Positions 24,245-32,840 of a stretch of DNA of 64,000 bases are shown here, piece after piece. Origin of the DNA: WTFV01 sp965203525 (lineage in GTDB: Bacteria; Acidobacteriota; Vicinamibacteria; Vicinamibacterales; UBA8438); the NCBI GenBank assembly GCA_965203525.1, contig OZ241898.1:4340001-4404000 (forward strand), in the 5' to 3' direction. The position numbers and the translations under genes were made by a program. Under the pieces are notes generated by a model that saw only the letters and a program-made list of their open reading frames with translations, was not told where the DNA came from and did not search any database. The first letter of the stretch is position 1; each line of letters starts with the position of its first letter.

Positions 24245-24855
24245 GGCTCAGCGCCCCGGTCCCGCCGCTGCCCGTGCCGGGGCAACGTCTTCCGGCGCCG
24301 GCGGCGGGCCGGCCGATGACGGCGGAAGAACTGTTCCGCCTGCCGGACGGCAACTGCCGGCATGCGCTGGTCAGAGGGGAGTTGCAGCGGATGGCGGCGG
24401 CCGGATTCCGGCACGGCGTGGTCGTCATGAACGTGGCCGGCCCGTTGAGTCGGCACGTGAAGGCGCACCGGCTGGGCGTGGTCTGCGGCGCCGAGACCGG
24501 ATTCGTGCTGGCGCGGCGGCCCGACACCGTGCTCGCTCCCGACGTGGCTTTCGTTCGTCAGGATCGGATTCCAGCGTCCGGTCCTCCGGCGGCCTTCTGG
24601 GAGGGAGCGCCGGACCTGGCGGTGGAGGTCACGTCCCCGGGCGACACCCGTCCCGAAGTGGCGGACAAGGTGGCGTCGTGGCTCGCCGCCGGCACGCGGC
24701 TCGTGTGGGTCGTGGATCCGGCCGGCGAGTCGGTCACCGTCCAGGGTCCGGACCGCGCCCCGCGGCGTCTGGCGGGATCCGGCGGGCTGGACGGCGAGCC
24801 GCTGTTCCCCGGGTTCCGTCTGCCGGTCGCCGACGTCTTTGCGTTCGCTCGGTAG
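24241..24855 (+). CDS. Uma2 family (DUF820) PD-(D/E)XK nuclease-like protein
   Basis: A 204-residue protein with the Uma2 pattern: MTAEELFRLPDGNCRHALVR near residues 24-43, LAPDVAFVRQDRIP, PDLAVEVTSPGDTRPEVADK (the D-x-EV-SP-D-K catalytic strand) and WVVDPAGESVTV near the end. Uma2 proteins are abundant in cyanobacteria and Acidobacteriota; nuclease activity is predicted from fold but biological role is not established. The ATG at 24241 overlaps the upstream stop (ATGA), so it is translated with the monooxygenase module, though functional linkage is doubtful. Confidence 0.85.
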   Translation: MRLSAPVPPLPVPGQRLPAPAAGRPMTAEELFRLPDGNCRHALVRGELQRMAAAGFRHGVVVMNVAGPLSRHVKAHRLGVVCGAETGFVLARRPDTVLAPDVAFVRQDRIPASGPPAAFWEGAPDLAVEVTSPGDTRPEVADKVASWLAAGTRLVWVVDPAGESVTVQGPDRAPRRLAGSGGLDGEPLFPGFRLPVADVFAFAR

Positions 24856-24885
24856 ATCGAGACCGCCTTCCTCCGCGGAGCGGGC

Positions 24886-25590
24886 ATGACCGACGACGCG
24901 CGCCACTCCGTGCGCCGCCACCTGCGGGTCGCCGTCGACGCCTACGACGCGGAGATTCGCCGGTTCATTCCCGGCTACGAAGCGATGCTCGGCGCCGCCG
25001 CCCGCGAGCTGGCCGGCGCCGGCCCGGGTCCGGTGCTCGACCTCGGGGGCGGCACCGGCGCCCTCGCCGAGGCGATCCTCGAGTCCGGGGGGCACGCGAC
25101 CGTCGAACTGATCGACGTCGACGGCGAGATGCTCGCGCGGGCCCGGGCGCGGCTGGCGCGGTTCGGCGGGCGTGCGCGGTTCACCGAGCGGTCGTTCCTC
25201 GCCGACCTGCCGCGTTGCGCCGGCGCCGCGGCGTCGCTGGCGTTGCACCACGTGCGGACGCTGGACGCCAAGCGGGCCCTCTACCGGCGGATCCACGACG
25301 CGCTCGATCCGGGCGGCGTCTTCGTCAACGCCGACGCCACCATGCCGGCGGAGTCCGCCGCGCGGGAGGCGACGTGGCGCGCCTGGGCCGGCCACATGAT
25401 GAGGCAGGGCATCGAGGAGCGGCGCGCGTTCGAGCACTTCGCGGAGTGGGCGGAGGAAGACACCTACTTCCCGCTCGAGGAGGAGCTGGCGGCCTTCGCG
25501 GCGGCCGGCTTCGACGCCCGGTGCGTCTGGCGCGAGGCGGGGATGGCGGTCGTGGCGGGGCGCAGGCCGAACCGCTGTCGAACCGGATGA
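24886..25590 (+). CDS. Class I SAM-dependent methyltransferase
   Basis: A 234-residue protein. Motif I is VLDLGGGTGALAEAILESG near residue 48, followed by an acidic strand end (VELIDVDGEMLARARARL) and the LALHHVRTLD motif IV region. It has a classic Rossmann methyltransferase layout for a small molecule or lipid; the substrate is not recognisable. It follows the Uma2 gene by 30 nt with a short purine stretch (GCGGAGCGGGC) before the ATG, and may be the last gene of the run that starts at 21927. Confidence 0.85.
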   Translation: MTDDARHSVRRHLRVAVDAYDAEIRRFIPGYEAMLGAAARELAGAGPGPVLDLGGGTGALAEAILESGGHATVELIDVDGEMLARARARLARFGGRARFTERSFLADLPRCAGAAASLALHHVRTLDAKRALYRRIHDALDPGGVFVNADATMPAESAAREATWRAWAGHMMRQGIEERRAFEHFAEWAEEDTYFPLEEELAAFAAAGFDARCVWREAGMAVVAGRRPNRCRTG

Positions 25591-25667
25591 GACGGCGGCA
25601 GGCGAACGGCGCCGGGGTGTTCCGCGCCGCTCGTCTGCCTGCCGTGTTGCCGTCGTCCGGCGGTCGG

Positions 25668-27002
25668 CTACTCGTCCGCCGCGCGCGCCGCGGCCCGCTC
25701 CGCGACGATCCGCTCGTAGTCCTCGTCGGTGAGGTACACGACGTTCACGTGGGCGTGGTACATGTCGTCGTAGCTCCGCTGGCCCCAGCCGACCCACTGC
25801 GTCGGATCCGGATTCGCGCGGTTGCCGGCCGTGTTGTCGTGCCACGCGGTGATCTTGACGACCGTGCCGGCGGGCAGCACCGGCGCGGAATGGTCGGCGT
25901 AGACGTAGTTGACGTGCCAGTTGAAGTCGAACTGGCCGACGTAGCTCAGCATCTCCGTCCGTCCGTCCGGGTGGATCGCCTCCATCGCCAGCGCCTTGCC
26001 GCGGATGTGCATGTGCGGCTGGAAGTTCTCGAGCCGGGCCGGGAACCGCAACGGGACGAACGCTTCGTGCTCGGTGACCACGCCGGGCGGGATGTCGAGC
26101 GTCCGCATCGCCTGCCGCACCCCCATCGCCTGCGCGTAGACCCGGTACTTGGGGACGTAGCCCCGGGGCTGGAGCCAGATGCCGAGCTCGGTCGAGTCGG
26201 TGATCTCCTCGCCGACCGAGTGGTAGTGGAGGTCGAAGCGGATCCGCGAGCCGGCCTTCAGCAGCTTGCCGGTGTTCTCGCGGAAGACGTCGCCGATCTT
26301 GCCGACCGCGAACTCGGTGAAGTAGGAGCCGGTGCCCGGGACGTCGACGGCCGCCTCGAAGTCCTCCGGGCTCTCCTCCTGCAGCAGGTAGGTGACGGCG
26401 TGGTGGACGATGGGGCGGCCGGGCAGCGACGGCCGCACCTCAAGCGCCTTGACCCAGCGGTCCTCGGTCAGCCCGGTCTCGACGACCGGCTGGTACCACT
26501 GGTCCTGGCCCGCGGCCGGCTGCGTCCACGGGGTCGAGCGGACCACGAGGTCCGGCTCGCCGAGCTCCTCGTACTTCTCGGCGAGGCGCCAGACGTCGTC
26601 CGCCGGCCATGCGATCGGCGGCGGCGCGTCGGCCGGCTCGCCGAGCGGCGCGCCGGCGTCGACCCAGCGCACCACCGTGTCGATCTCGGCGTCGCTCAGC
26701 GAGATGTCGTTGGCGAAGTCGCGGATGCCGACCGTCTTGTCGATGTGCCACGGCGGCATCCTGCGCGCCGCGACGTTCTCCTTGATGGCGCGGGCCCACG
26801 GCCGCACCTCGCGGTAGGTCACCAGCGACATCGGCGCCATGCTGCCGCTGCGATGGCACCCCTGGCAGCTCCGCTGGAGAATCGGCGCGACGTCGCGGGC
26901 GAACGTCACCTCGTTCGAACCGGCCGTCTGCGCCGCCGCCGGCAGGGCCCCGGCCGCCGTCACTGCCGCAATCGCCGCGAGCACGAGTCCGTGGGTCTTC
27001 AT
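25668..27002 (-). CDS. Secreted cytochrome c fused to copper type II monooxygenase-like domain (second copy)
   Basis: A 444-residue paralogue of the gene at 21927. Signal peptide with cleavage near PAAAQT; heme site SCQGCH (C46, C49, H50); MAPMSLVTYREVRPWARAIK; domain end VVRWVDAGAPLGEP. Copper-ligand-like motifs are GRPIVHHAVTYLL, DLHYHSVGEE and PHMHIRGKALAMEAI. Compared with the first copy it keeps the HH and HMH motifs but has HYH in place of HLH, suggesting a different substrate. It is the second gene of a minus-strand pair, 55 nt after its partner gene. GGCGGAG precedes the ATG at 27002. It converges with the methyltransferase gene. Confidence 0.78.
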   Translation of the reverse strand: MKTHGLVLAAIAAVTAAGALPAAAQTAGSNEVTFARDVAPILQRSCQGCHRSGSMAPMSLVTYREVRPWARAIKENVAARRMPPWHIDKTVGIRDFANDISLSDAEIDTVVRWVDAGAPLGEPADAPPPIAWPADDVWRLAEKYEELGEPDLVVRSTPWTQPAAGQDQWYQPVVETGLTEDRWVKALEVRPSLPGRPIVHHAVTYLLQEESPEDFEAAVDVPGTGSYFTEFAVGKIGDVFRENTGKLLKAGSRIRFDLHYHSVGEEITDSTELGIWLQPRGYVPKYRVYAQAMGVRQAMRTLDIPPGVVTEHEAFVPLRFPARLENFQPHMHIRGKALAMEAIHPDGRTEMLSYVGQFDFNWHVNYVYADHSAPVLPAGTVVKITAWHDNTAGNRANPDPTQWVGWGQRSYDDMYHAHVNVVYLTDEDYERIVAERAAARAADE

Positions 27003-27057
27003 GGCTGTTTCTCCGCCTGTCACGTGTCCGTCGCGGCCGCGCGTCCGGCCGAATCGC

Positions 27058-27900
27058 TCACTGTACACGAACGTCGACGTACGCGTTGGTCCAGCAGCAC
27101 TGGAAGCCGCCGGCCATGATCGCTCCCTGTCCGCCCGAATCGTCCCAGGCCAGCGCGCGCAGGACGTAGCGGCCCGGTTCGCTGAAGGTGACGGTGGTCG
27201 TCGCGAGGCCGTCCTCCGGGATCTCCGGCGCCGGCTCGGCGATTGCGACTGCGCCGGGACCGCGGTACTTGCTCCAGGCGAGGCCGATGCGGGTCGGGCG
27301 CCCCTGCAGGCTCTGCTTGCGGACCCGGTCGTCGCGCACCCGGATCGCGAGCGTCAGCGGGGCGCCGGGCGTGGCCGCCAGCGAACGCCGCACGCCGCCG
27401 GGACCCTGGCCGCTGCGCGGCTCCCCGTCCTCCCCGTCGAAGGTGAGCTCCGGCGGCCGGTTGCCGCTCGTCACCTCCTCGAGCGCGTCGATCCGCCACT
27501 CCGGACGCAGGTGGCCCGGCACGGCGTACGTCTCGCCGCCGGTGGTCAGCGACCAGGTCAGCGTCCGGTCGCCGAAGTCGGCGGGAACCTCCACCGTGAA
27601 CACGCCGGTCTGCCGGCGCGGCAGCAGGTGCGTCGGCTGCCCGCGATCCTCGGCGCCGGGCGTGAAGTGGTTGTCCGGGCCGACGGGGACGTCGAGCGTC
27701 GCCTCGTAGTTGCGGTTGAAGTAGCCGAACGACAGCGAGAACGTGCCGTCCTCGTTGGGATACCAGCCCTCGAACGACGGACTCGCGCTCTGCCCGGCGT
27801 CATGCGGGATCGGCGTGTCACGCGACTGCGCCGCCACGGGGAACGGCGTCCCGGACAGGACGGCCGGCACGACGGCGGCGACGATGGCGAACCGAAGCAT
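27058..27900 (-). CDS. Secreted partner protein of the second cytochrome/copper-monooxygenase-like module
   Basis: A 280-residue paralogue of the protein at 23345. Signal peptide ends VAAQ. The conserved block reads GWYPNEDGTFSLSFGYFNRN, DVPVGPDNHFTPGAEDRGQP and VPADFGDRTLTWSLTTGG, and the C-terminal beta-sandwich part has EPGRYVLRALAWDDSGGQG. Gene order is reversed relative to the first module (partner first here). A TAGAAT box at 27914-27909 ends 8 nt before the ATG, without a ribosome site, so the message may be leaderless. Confidence 0.75.
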   Translation of the reverse strand: MLRFAIVAAVVPAVLSGTPFPVAAQSRDTPIPHDAGQSASPSFEGWYPNEDGTFSLSFGYFNRNYEATLDVPVGPDNHFTPGAEDRGQPTHLLPRRQTGVFTVEVPADFGDRTLTWSLTTGGETYAVPGHLRPEWRIDALEEVTSGNRPPELTFDGEDGEPRSGQGPGGVRRSLAATPGAPLTLAIRVRDDRVRKQSLQGRPTRIGLAWSKYRGPGAVAIAEPAPEIPEDGLATTTVTFSEPGRYVLRALAWDDSGGQGAIMAGGFQCCWTNAYVDVRVQ

Positions 27901-28113
27901 TGCGGCGGATTCTAACCCGCCGCCGGCCGGCGGCTCAACCGCGCCGCACCGGCGCCGGACCGCGGTACGGCGAAGGGACGCCGCCGCGTCGCCGGCCCCG
28001 GCACGGCCGGCGCGGTCTGCGAGCCGTCGGGATAGACGATCCGGGACCGGGCGGCCCCGACGCCGCTGGCGGGCCGCCAGGTTGCAGGCCGGGAACGGAT
28101 GCGGACGTGCGTG

Positions 28114-28119
28114 TATGCT
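28114..28119 (+). promoter_or_regulatory. -10 box TATGCT of a likely leaderless gene
   Basis: TATGCT ends 6 nt before the ATG at 28126; there is no ribosome binding site between them. Confidence 0.5.
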
Positions 28120-28125
28120 CACGAG

Positions 28126-28584
28126 ATGGAAGTATCCGCCACGTACGCGTTCGACGCGCCCCGGCAACGGGTCTGGGATCTGCTGATCGATCCGCGGGTG
28201 ATCGCCGGCTGCCTCCCCGGCTGCGAGGCGCTGGAGCCGGCCGGCGACGACACCTGGCGGGCCACCCTGACCATCGGGGTCGCCGCCATCACCGGACGCT
28301 ACCAGGGCACGGTCCGCATGACCGGCAAGGACGAGCCGGCCGGCTACACCCTCGCCGTCGAGGGCAAGGGCAAGCCCGGCTTCGTGAACGGCTCGGCCCG
28401 CGTCGCGCTGGCGGAGGCGGACGGCGGCGCGCGGACCAGCGTCGCGGTGACGGGCAAGGCCCAGGTCGGCGGCACCATCGCCCGCGTCGGCCAGCGGCTG
28501 CTCGGCGGCGTCTCGAAGATGATGATGGACCGCTTCTTCGCCTGCCTGCAGGAGAAGGCGAAAGCAGCGGGAGACGAAACATGA
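28126..28584 (+). CDS. CoxG/SRPBCC family protein (carbon monoxide dehydrogenase subunit G type)
   Basis: A 152-residue SRPBCC-fold protein: ATYAFDAPRQRVWDLLIDPR, IAGCLPGCEALEPAGDDTW, then GRYQGTVRMTGKDEP and a C-terminal amphipathic helix (GGVSKMMMDRFFACLQEKAK). CoxG proteins recruit or mature molybdenum CO dehydrogenase at the membrane, but stand-alone members are common and their role is unknown. No coxMSL genes are in the window. The start is the ATG at 28126 next to the TATGCT box. The last codons (KAKAAGDET, then ATGA) are echoed upstream of the propeller gene at 29932. Confidence 0.82.
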   Translation: MEVSATYAFDAPRQRVWDLLIDPRVIAGCLPGCEALEPAGDDTWRATLTIGVAAITGRYQGTVRMTGKDEPAGYTLAVEGKGKPGFVNGSARVALAEADGGARTSVAVTGKAQVGGTIARVGQRLLGGVSKMMMDRFFACLQEKAKAAGDET

Positions 28585-28731
28585 CGCGCGGTTGCGTGTT
28601 TCGGCGGAACACGGATTTCGTTGCGTGCCGCTCCGCCGGCGCGGACCGCGGACGCGCGCGGCCGGAAACCGACCTCGACCCGCTCGCCTCTTCCTCTCGG
28701 CCGAGCAGGACCTGCTGATTTCCGGCCGCAG

Positions 28732-29118
28732 CTACCCGCCTTCCTGCGCGATACGGCGGGCCATCCATTCCACGAACGCCGCCCGCGTCATGTTGCGCCG
28801 CCGCGCCTCGCCGTCGATGAAGGCGGCAATTCCTTCGTCGAGCGTCAGGCTGGCGCGCACGCGCCGGCCTGAAATCCGGATCAGGGGCACCGCGACGAGC
28901 GCGCAACCGGCCGGCGTCGCCACCTGCTCGATCGGGGTCGGCGGTTCGACGGAGTCGCCGTCCTTTTCCGTTTCGGTCACGTGGTCGCGAAGCGCCTCCT
29001 CGGCGTTCACGAGGACTTCGTCGATCGTGCCGCCCATGGCGACTATGCCCGGGAAGTCCGGGAAGGTGACGCCGTAAGCGCCCTTTTCGCCGTCGACCAA
29101 CGCGGGGTACCTGATCAT
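28732..29118 (-). CDS. hicB: HicB antitoxin
   Basis: A 128-residue HicB. The N-terminal domain has GAYGVTFPDFPGIVAMGGTI and DEVLVNAEEALRDHV, the partial RNase H-like fold that occludes the toxin. The C-terminal part (ASLTLDEGIAAFIDGEARRR, NMTRAAFVEWMAR) is a ribbon-helix-helix DNA-binding domain that would autorepress the pair. It follows hicA by 25 nt on the minus strand. Overall length is typical for the RHH type. Confidence 0.9.
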   Translation of the reverse strand: MIRYPALVDGEKGAYGVTFPDFPGIVAMGGTIDEVLVNAEEALRDHVTETEKDGDSVEPPTPIEQVATPAGCALVAVPLIRISGRRVRASLTLDEGIAAFIDGEARRRNMTRAAFVEWMARRIAQEGG

Positions 29119-29143
29119 GGCTGCATCGCTCCCCCCGCGGGAA

Positions 29144-29338
29144 TCAAAACCGGTCCGGCCAACCAGCCTTCCGGGCGATGGACCGCGCGACGCCGGGAGA
29201 CACCTTCGGATGACGTGGAAGAGTGACGATGCCCTTGACGTCCGGATGCCGATAAACGTCGTGTCCGGAACCGCGGCGCGCCAGATACCAACCGTCCCGC
29301 TCCAGCCTGCGCCTGATCAGGCTGGTCCTCGTCTCCAC
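29144..29338 (-). CDS. hicA: HicA mRNA interferase toxin
   Basis: A 64-residue protein from a GTG start at 29338: VETRTSLIRRRLERDGWYLA, RRGSGHDVYRHPDVKGIVTL, PRHPKVSPGVARSIARKAGW. This is the HicA double-stranded-RNA-binding-like fold with its conserved His after the Gly-Ser-Gly turn; it cleaves mRNA when not bound by HicB. A TTG start at 29359 would add seven residues, but family length favours 29338. Toxin-first order is normal for hicAB. Confidence 0.85.
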   Translation of the reverse strand: METRTSLIRRRLERDGWYLARRGSGHDVYRHPDVKGIVTLPRHPKVSPGVARSIARKAGWPDRF

Positions 29339-29423
29339 GAAGCCCCCGCATGGTGTCAATCCCAGGCAGGCGACCGCGGACCCGGCCAGGTCCGGGCGAG
29401 TCCGCCCGCCCGGGCGGCCACCA

Positions 29424-29717
29424 TCAGAATCCGAACGTCTTCGAAAAGCGCACTTCGCGCGGCGAAGCGTGCGTCCACGGGAACATCCCGCCCGTTGCGC
29501 CCGGGCTCGTGAACGAGATCAGGTAGTCTCCGGCCGAGACGCTGTACGGCTCGCCCGGATCGCACGTGCCGCTGCCGAGCATCATGAAGGCGCCGCCGGC
29601 GATCATGCCGAGCCCGCCGTAGGTGCGGCCAGCCGATCACATCTGCGCCTCGGCCGGAGTGCCGGCCGGCAGGAGCAGCACGGCGCAGACGGCGAGGGGG
29701 ATGAGCTTGAGTTTCAC
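29424..29717 (-). pseudogene. Small secreted protein gene interrupted by an in-frame TGA
   Basis: From a GTG at 29717 with GGAGG 5 nt upstream, the frame reads a clean signal peptide (KLKLIPLAVCAVLLLPAGTP, then AEAQM). It hits TGA at 29639-29637, then continues in the same frame for 71 codons: SAGRTYGGLGMIAGGAFMML, GSGTCDPGEPYSVSAGDYLI and further to SKTFGF. Signal and mature part obviously belong together, so one base change broke the gene, or there is a sequencing error. A restart at ATG 29606 would yield a protein lacking the signal. Family not recognised. Confidence 0.6.
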
Positions 29718-29931
29718 GGGAACCTCCGAACGGAACGGGTTCAACAGCCCATCTTACTCCAAAGATGCAAGTCCACCCCGGATCGTCTTCGCGACAGGGC
29801 CGCGGGCCCGCGAAGGCGCGGGCGCTTCCTGCCGAGCTTGCCGTCTTCCTGTGACCACCGGCGGAGCTGCTCGCCGCCGCGCTCCTTCGTGCTACCCTGC
29901 GCGTGAAGGCGAGGGTGGCGGGAGACGAAGC

Positions 29932-31668
29932 ATGACGATACTGTTGCGCGTGCTGGCCGGGGTCGGGCTGCTCGCGGCGCTCGCGGCGGGCGTCACGGGG
30001 CTGCTCGTCGTCGCGTTCGACCTGCAGATCGAGTTCGCCGGCGGCCTGCGGCCGATGTTTTCGTTCGGTGGTCCGGACGCCCACTACGCGGCTCTCGAAG
30101 CCGATCGCGCGAGCCGGCCGGCCGGCGGAACGACTGCGCCGGACGCGCGCAGCGTGGCCCAACCGCCTCCGGACGCGGCCGTCGGGTCGGAGGCGGCCGA
30201 TGCGCCCGTCGTCGCATCGACCGTTGCGCCCGCGACCCCGGCCGGCGTCACATCGACCGTTGCGCCCGATGCCCCGGCCGGTGCCGCATCCACCGCCGCC
30301 GCGCCCGCGACCCCGCCCGGCGCCGCCGCGGGAGACGCCGCGAACCCCGACCCGGCCGCGACGCCGGCATCCGGCCACGACGCCTACCCCGACCCGGCCG
30401 CGACGCCGGCATCCGGCCACGGCGCCTACCGCGACCCGGCCGCGACGCCGGCACCCGGCCACGACGCCCACCGCGACCCGGCCGCGACGCCGGCATCCGG
30501 CCACGACGCCTACTGGACCGACTTCCGCGGACCGCGCCGGGACGGTCTGTACACGGAGACCGCCATCCGCACCGAGTGGCCGGCCGGCGGCCTGGAGCCT
30601 CTCTGGCGCCAGCCGGTCGGCGGGGGCCATGCGTCGTTCGTCGTCGCGGACGGGCGGGCGTTCACCATCGAGCAGCGCCGGGACCGGGAGGTGGTCGCCG
30701 CCTACGACGCCGCCACCGGGGCCGAGCTCTGGACGCACGCCTGGCCCGCGCACTTTCGGGAAATGATGGGCGGCCCCGGACCGCGCGCGACGCCGACCTG
30801 GCGCGACGGCCGGCTGTACGCCCTGGGCGCGACCGGCCGCCTCGTCTGCCTGGACGCCGCCACCGGCGGGGTCGTCTGGCACCGCGACATACTGGCCGAC
30901 GCCGGCGCCGCGAACCTGCCCTGGGCGATGTCCGGCGCGCCCCTCGTCGTCGACGAGCTGGTCGTCGTCCAGCCGGGCGGCGCCGGCGGCTGGTCGGTCG
31001 CCGCCTACGACCGCCGCACCGGCGACCCGGTCTGGCACGTGCTGGACGACGTGCAGGGCTACACGTCGCCGATGCTGGCGACGCTGGGCGGCGTGCGGCA
31101 GATCGTGGTGGTGACCGCCGAACGGGCCGCCGGCCTGCGGCCGGAAGACGGAACGCTGCTGTGGGAACATCCCTGGGCCGTGCCGATCGTGCCGAACATC
31201 GCACAGCCGCTGGTCGTCGGCGACACGCGGATCTTCCTGTCGGCCGGCTACGGGAAGGGCGCGGCGCTGGTCGAGCTGACCCCGGACGGCGGCCGCTTCA
31301 CCGCGGCGACGGTCTGGGAAACCAACCGCATGAAGAACAAGTTCAGCAGCTCGGTGCTGATCGACGGCTACGTCTACGGTCTCGACGAGTCGATCCTCGC
31401 CTGCCTCGACGCGGCCAGCGGCGAGTTGATGTGGAAGGGCGGCCGCTACGGCCACGGGCAGCTTCTGGCCGCCGGCGACCATCTGGTGGTGCTGACCGAG
31501 CGCGGCGATCTCGTGCTGGTGCGGGCGACGCCGGACGGTCACGAGGAGGTGGCCGCCTTCCGCGCCATCGAGGGCAAGACCTGGAACGTGCCGGCCCTGG
31601 CGGGCGGGCGCATCCTGGTGCGGAACGCCCGCCAGATGGCCGCGTTCGACCTGTCTCCGCCGCGGTGA
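29932..31668 (+). CDS. Membrane-anchored PQQ-like beta-propeller protein with repeat linker
   Basis: A 578-residue protein. Residues 7-30 are a single membrane anchor (VLAGVGLLAALAAGVTGLL). Residues about 50-195 are a Pro/Ala-rich linker that includes four 14-residue repeats (DPAATPASGHDAYP). Residues 200-578 are a PQQ/BamB-like eight-bladed propeller opening with WTDFRGPRRDGLYTE and holding blades such as AYDAATGAELWTHAWP and CLDAATGGVVWHRDI. Acidobacterial relatives are usually annotated outer membrane protein assembly factor BamB family; no enzymatic residues can be assigned. GGGAGAC lies 6 nt before the ATG at 29932. The propeller sequence resembles the protein at 54958. Confidence 0.8.
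   Translation: MTILLRVLAGVGLLAALAAGVTGLLVVAFDLQIEFAGGLRPMFSFGGPDAHYAALEADRASRPAGGTTAPDARSVAQPPPDAAVGSEAADAPVVASTVAPATPAGVTSTVAPDAPAGAASTAAAPATPPGAAAGDAANPDPAATPASGHDAYPDPAATPASGHGAYRDPAATPAPGHDAHRDPAATPASGHDAYWTDFRGPRRDGLYTETAIRTEWPAGGLEPLWRQPVGGGHASFVVADGRAFTIEQRRDREVVAAYDAATGAELWTHAWPAHFREMMGGPGPRATPTWRDGRLYALGATGRLVCLDAATGGVVWHRDILADAGAANLPWAMSGAPLVVDELVVVQPGGAGGWSVAAYDRRTGDPVWHVLDDVQGYTSPMLATLGGVRQIVVVTAERAAGLRPEDGTLLWEHPWAVPIVPNIAQPLVVGDTRIFLSAGYGKGAALVELTPDGGRFTAATVWETNRMKNKFSSSVLIDGYVYGLDESILACLDAASGELMWKGGRYGHGQLLAAGDHLVVLTERGDLVLVRATPDGHEEVAAFRAIEGKTWNVPALAGGRILVRNARQMAAFDLSPPR
30349..30514 (+). repeat. Four 42-bp in-frame repeats
   Basis: Units start at 30349, 30391, 30433 and 30475 (GACCCGGCCGCGACGCCGGC at each start). 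Each encodes a 14-residue linker segment of the propeller protein. A second, weaker 36-bp repeat lies upstream, near 30215-30270. Confidence 0.9.
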
Positions 31669-31776
31669 CGGCGCGCCGCGGACGTCTGCGGCGCCTGCGC
31701 TTGCGGGCCGGCGCCGCCCCCGCGGTCCTCTTACGCGCGCCTGCGCCCCCGGGGCCGGTGCCGCCCGGGCGCCCGT

Positions 31777-32673
31777 TCATGCGCGCTTGCGCTTGCGGGC
31801 CGGCGCCGCCCGGACGGCCGCCGCGTCCCCGGCCGCGGGCCGGCGCGCGGCCGGGGCCGTCCTCTTCGCCGGCGCCTTGGCCGGCTTCTTCTTCGCCGCG
31901 CTCACCTGGTCGAGGCTCTTCCGCAGGGCCTCCATCAGGTTGACGACCTTGGCCGGAGAATCGGTCTCGCGCTCGACCACCTCTTCGCCCGCGACCTTCG
32001 CGTCGATGATGCGCCGCAGCTCCGCCTGGTACTCGTCGGTGAACGCCGACAGGTCGAGGTCGCCCGCGAAGGTGCCGATCACCTGCCGGGCAAGCTGCAC
32101 CTCGGCGTCGTCGACGGTCTCCGGCAGGTCTTCGAGTTCCTCGATCGCCGACATCCGGCGCACCTCGCTCGCCGCGCGCAGCGTGAGCATCATCAGGCCC
32201 TTCTCGCGGGGCTGCACGGCGACCGCGTACTCGCGGCCGAGGAGCGCCAGCTTGCCGATGCCCGCCTTGCCCTGCAGCGCCTCGCGGAGCACCGCGAACG
32301 CCCCGGCCGCCACCTTGCCGTCCGGCGCCAGATAGTACGGGCGCTCGACGTAGATCGGGTCGATCGACTCGACGTCGGCGAACCGGAGCAGGTTGATGAT
32401 CCGCGTGGACTCCGGCTTCGCCTTGGCGACGTCCTCGTCGTCGACCACCACGTAGCGCCCCTTCTCGAACTCGTAGCCCTTGGCGATCTCGGTCTTGTCG
32501 ACCTCGCGGTCGCACTCCTCGCACCACTTCTTCTGCCGGATCCGGGTCCGGCACTCGGCGTGCAACTGGTTGAACCGGATCGCTCCGGCCGTGCTGGTGG
32601 CGGGAAACACCCGCACCGGGACGTTGACCAGGCTGACCTTCAGGTAGCCCTTCCAGGTTGGACGTGCGGCCAT
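31777..32673 (-). CDS. ku: Ku protein of bacterial non-homologous end joining
   Basis: A 298-residue bacterial Ku. The core beta-barrel starts MAARPTWKGYLKVSLVNVPV; a zinc-ribbon-like CRTRIRQKKWCEECDRE block is present; the bridge and C-terminal arm include YVVVDDEDVAKAKPES and KVVNLMEALRKSLDQ. The tail after residue 260 is Lys/Ala/Arg-rich (AAKKKPAKAPAKRTAPAARR), like the basic extensions that aid DNA binding. Ku rings bind DNA ends and recruit LigD, encoded divergently at 32964. AAGGAG is 8 nt before the ATG at 32673. Confidence 0.95.
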   Translation of the reverse strand: MAARPTWKGYLKVSLVNVPVRVFPATSTAGAIRFNQLHAECRTRIRQKKWCEECDREVDKTEIAKGYEFEKGRYVVVDDEDVAKAKPESTRIINLLRFADVESIDPIYVERPYYLAPDGKVAAGAFAVLREALQGKAGIGKLALLGREYAVAVQPREKGLMMLTLRAASEVRRMSAIEELEDLPETVDDAEVQLARQVIGTFAGDLDLSAFTDEYQAELRRIIDAKVAGEEVVERETDSPAKVVNLMEALRKSLDQVSAAKKKPAKAPAKRTAPAARRPAAGDAAAVRAAPARKRKRA

Positions 32674-32840
32674 CCGTGTTGCTCCTTGTCGCCGGTTCAC
32701 GCGCCCCGCGGAACACGCTCCGGGGCGTACGCGCGCAACGCGGCGCGCCGGCGGCGTCCTGCGCGCCGGACCGTACGACGCGCCGCTCGATCCAATATAT
32801 CGGCACGACGCGCCGCCCGGCCGACGCGCGGGAAACCGGC

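Noticed and set aside
29637..29639. Selenocysteine at the in-frame TGA
   Set aside because: No SECIS-like hairpin noticed after the codon, no selenium genes in the window, and the position just after the signal peptide has no redox motif.
30248..30496. Short minus-strand frame with perfect peptide repeats
   Set aside because: It only mirrors the 42-bp repeats of the propeller gene linker.
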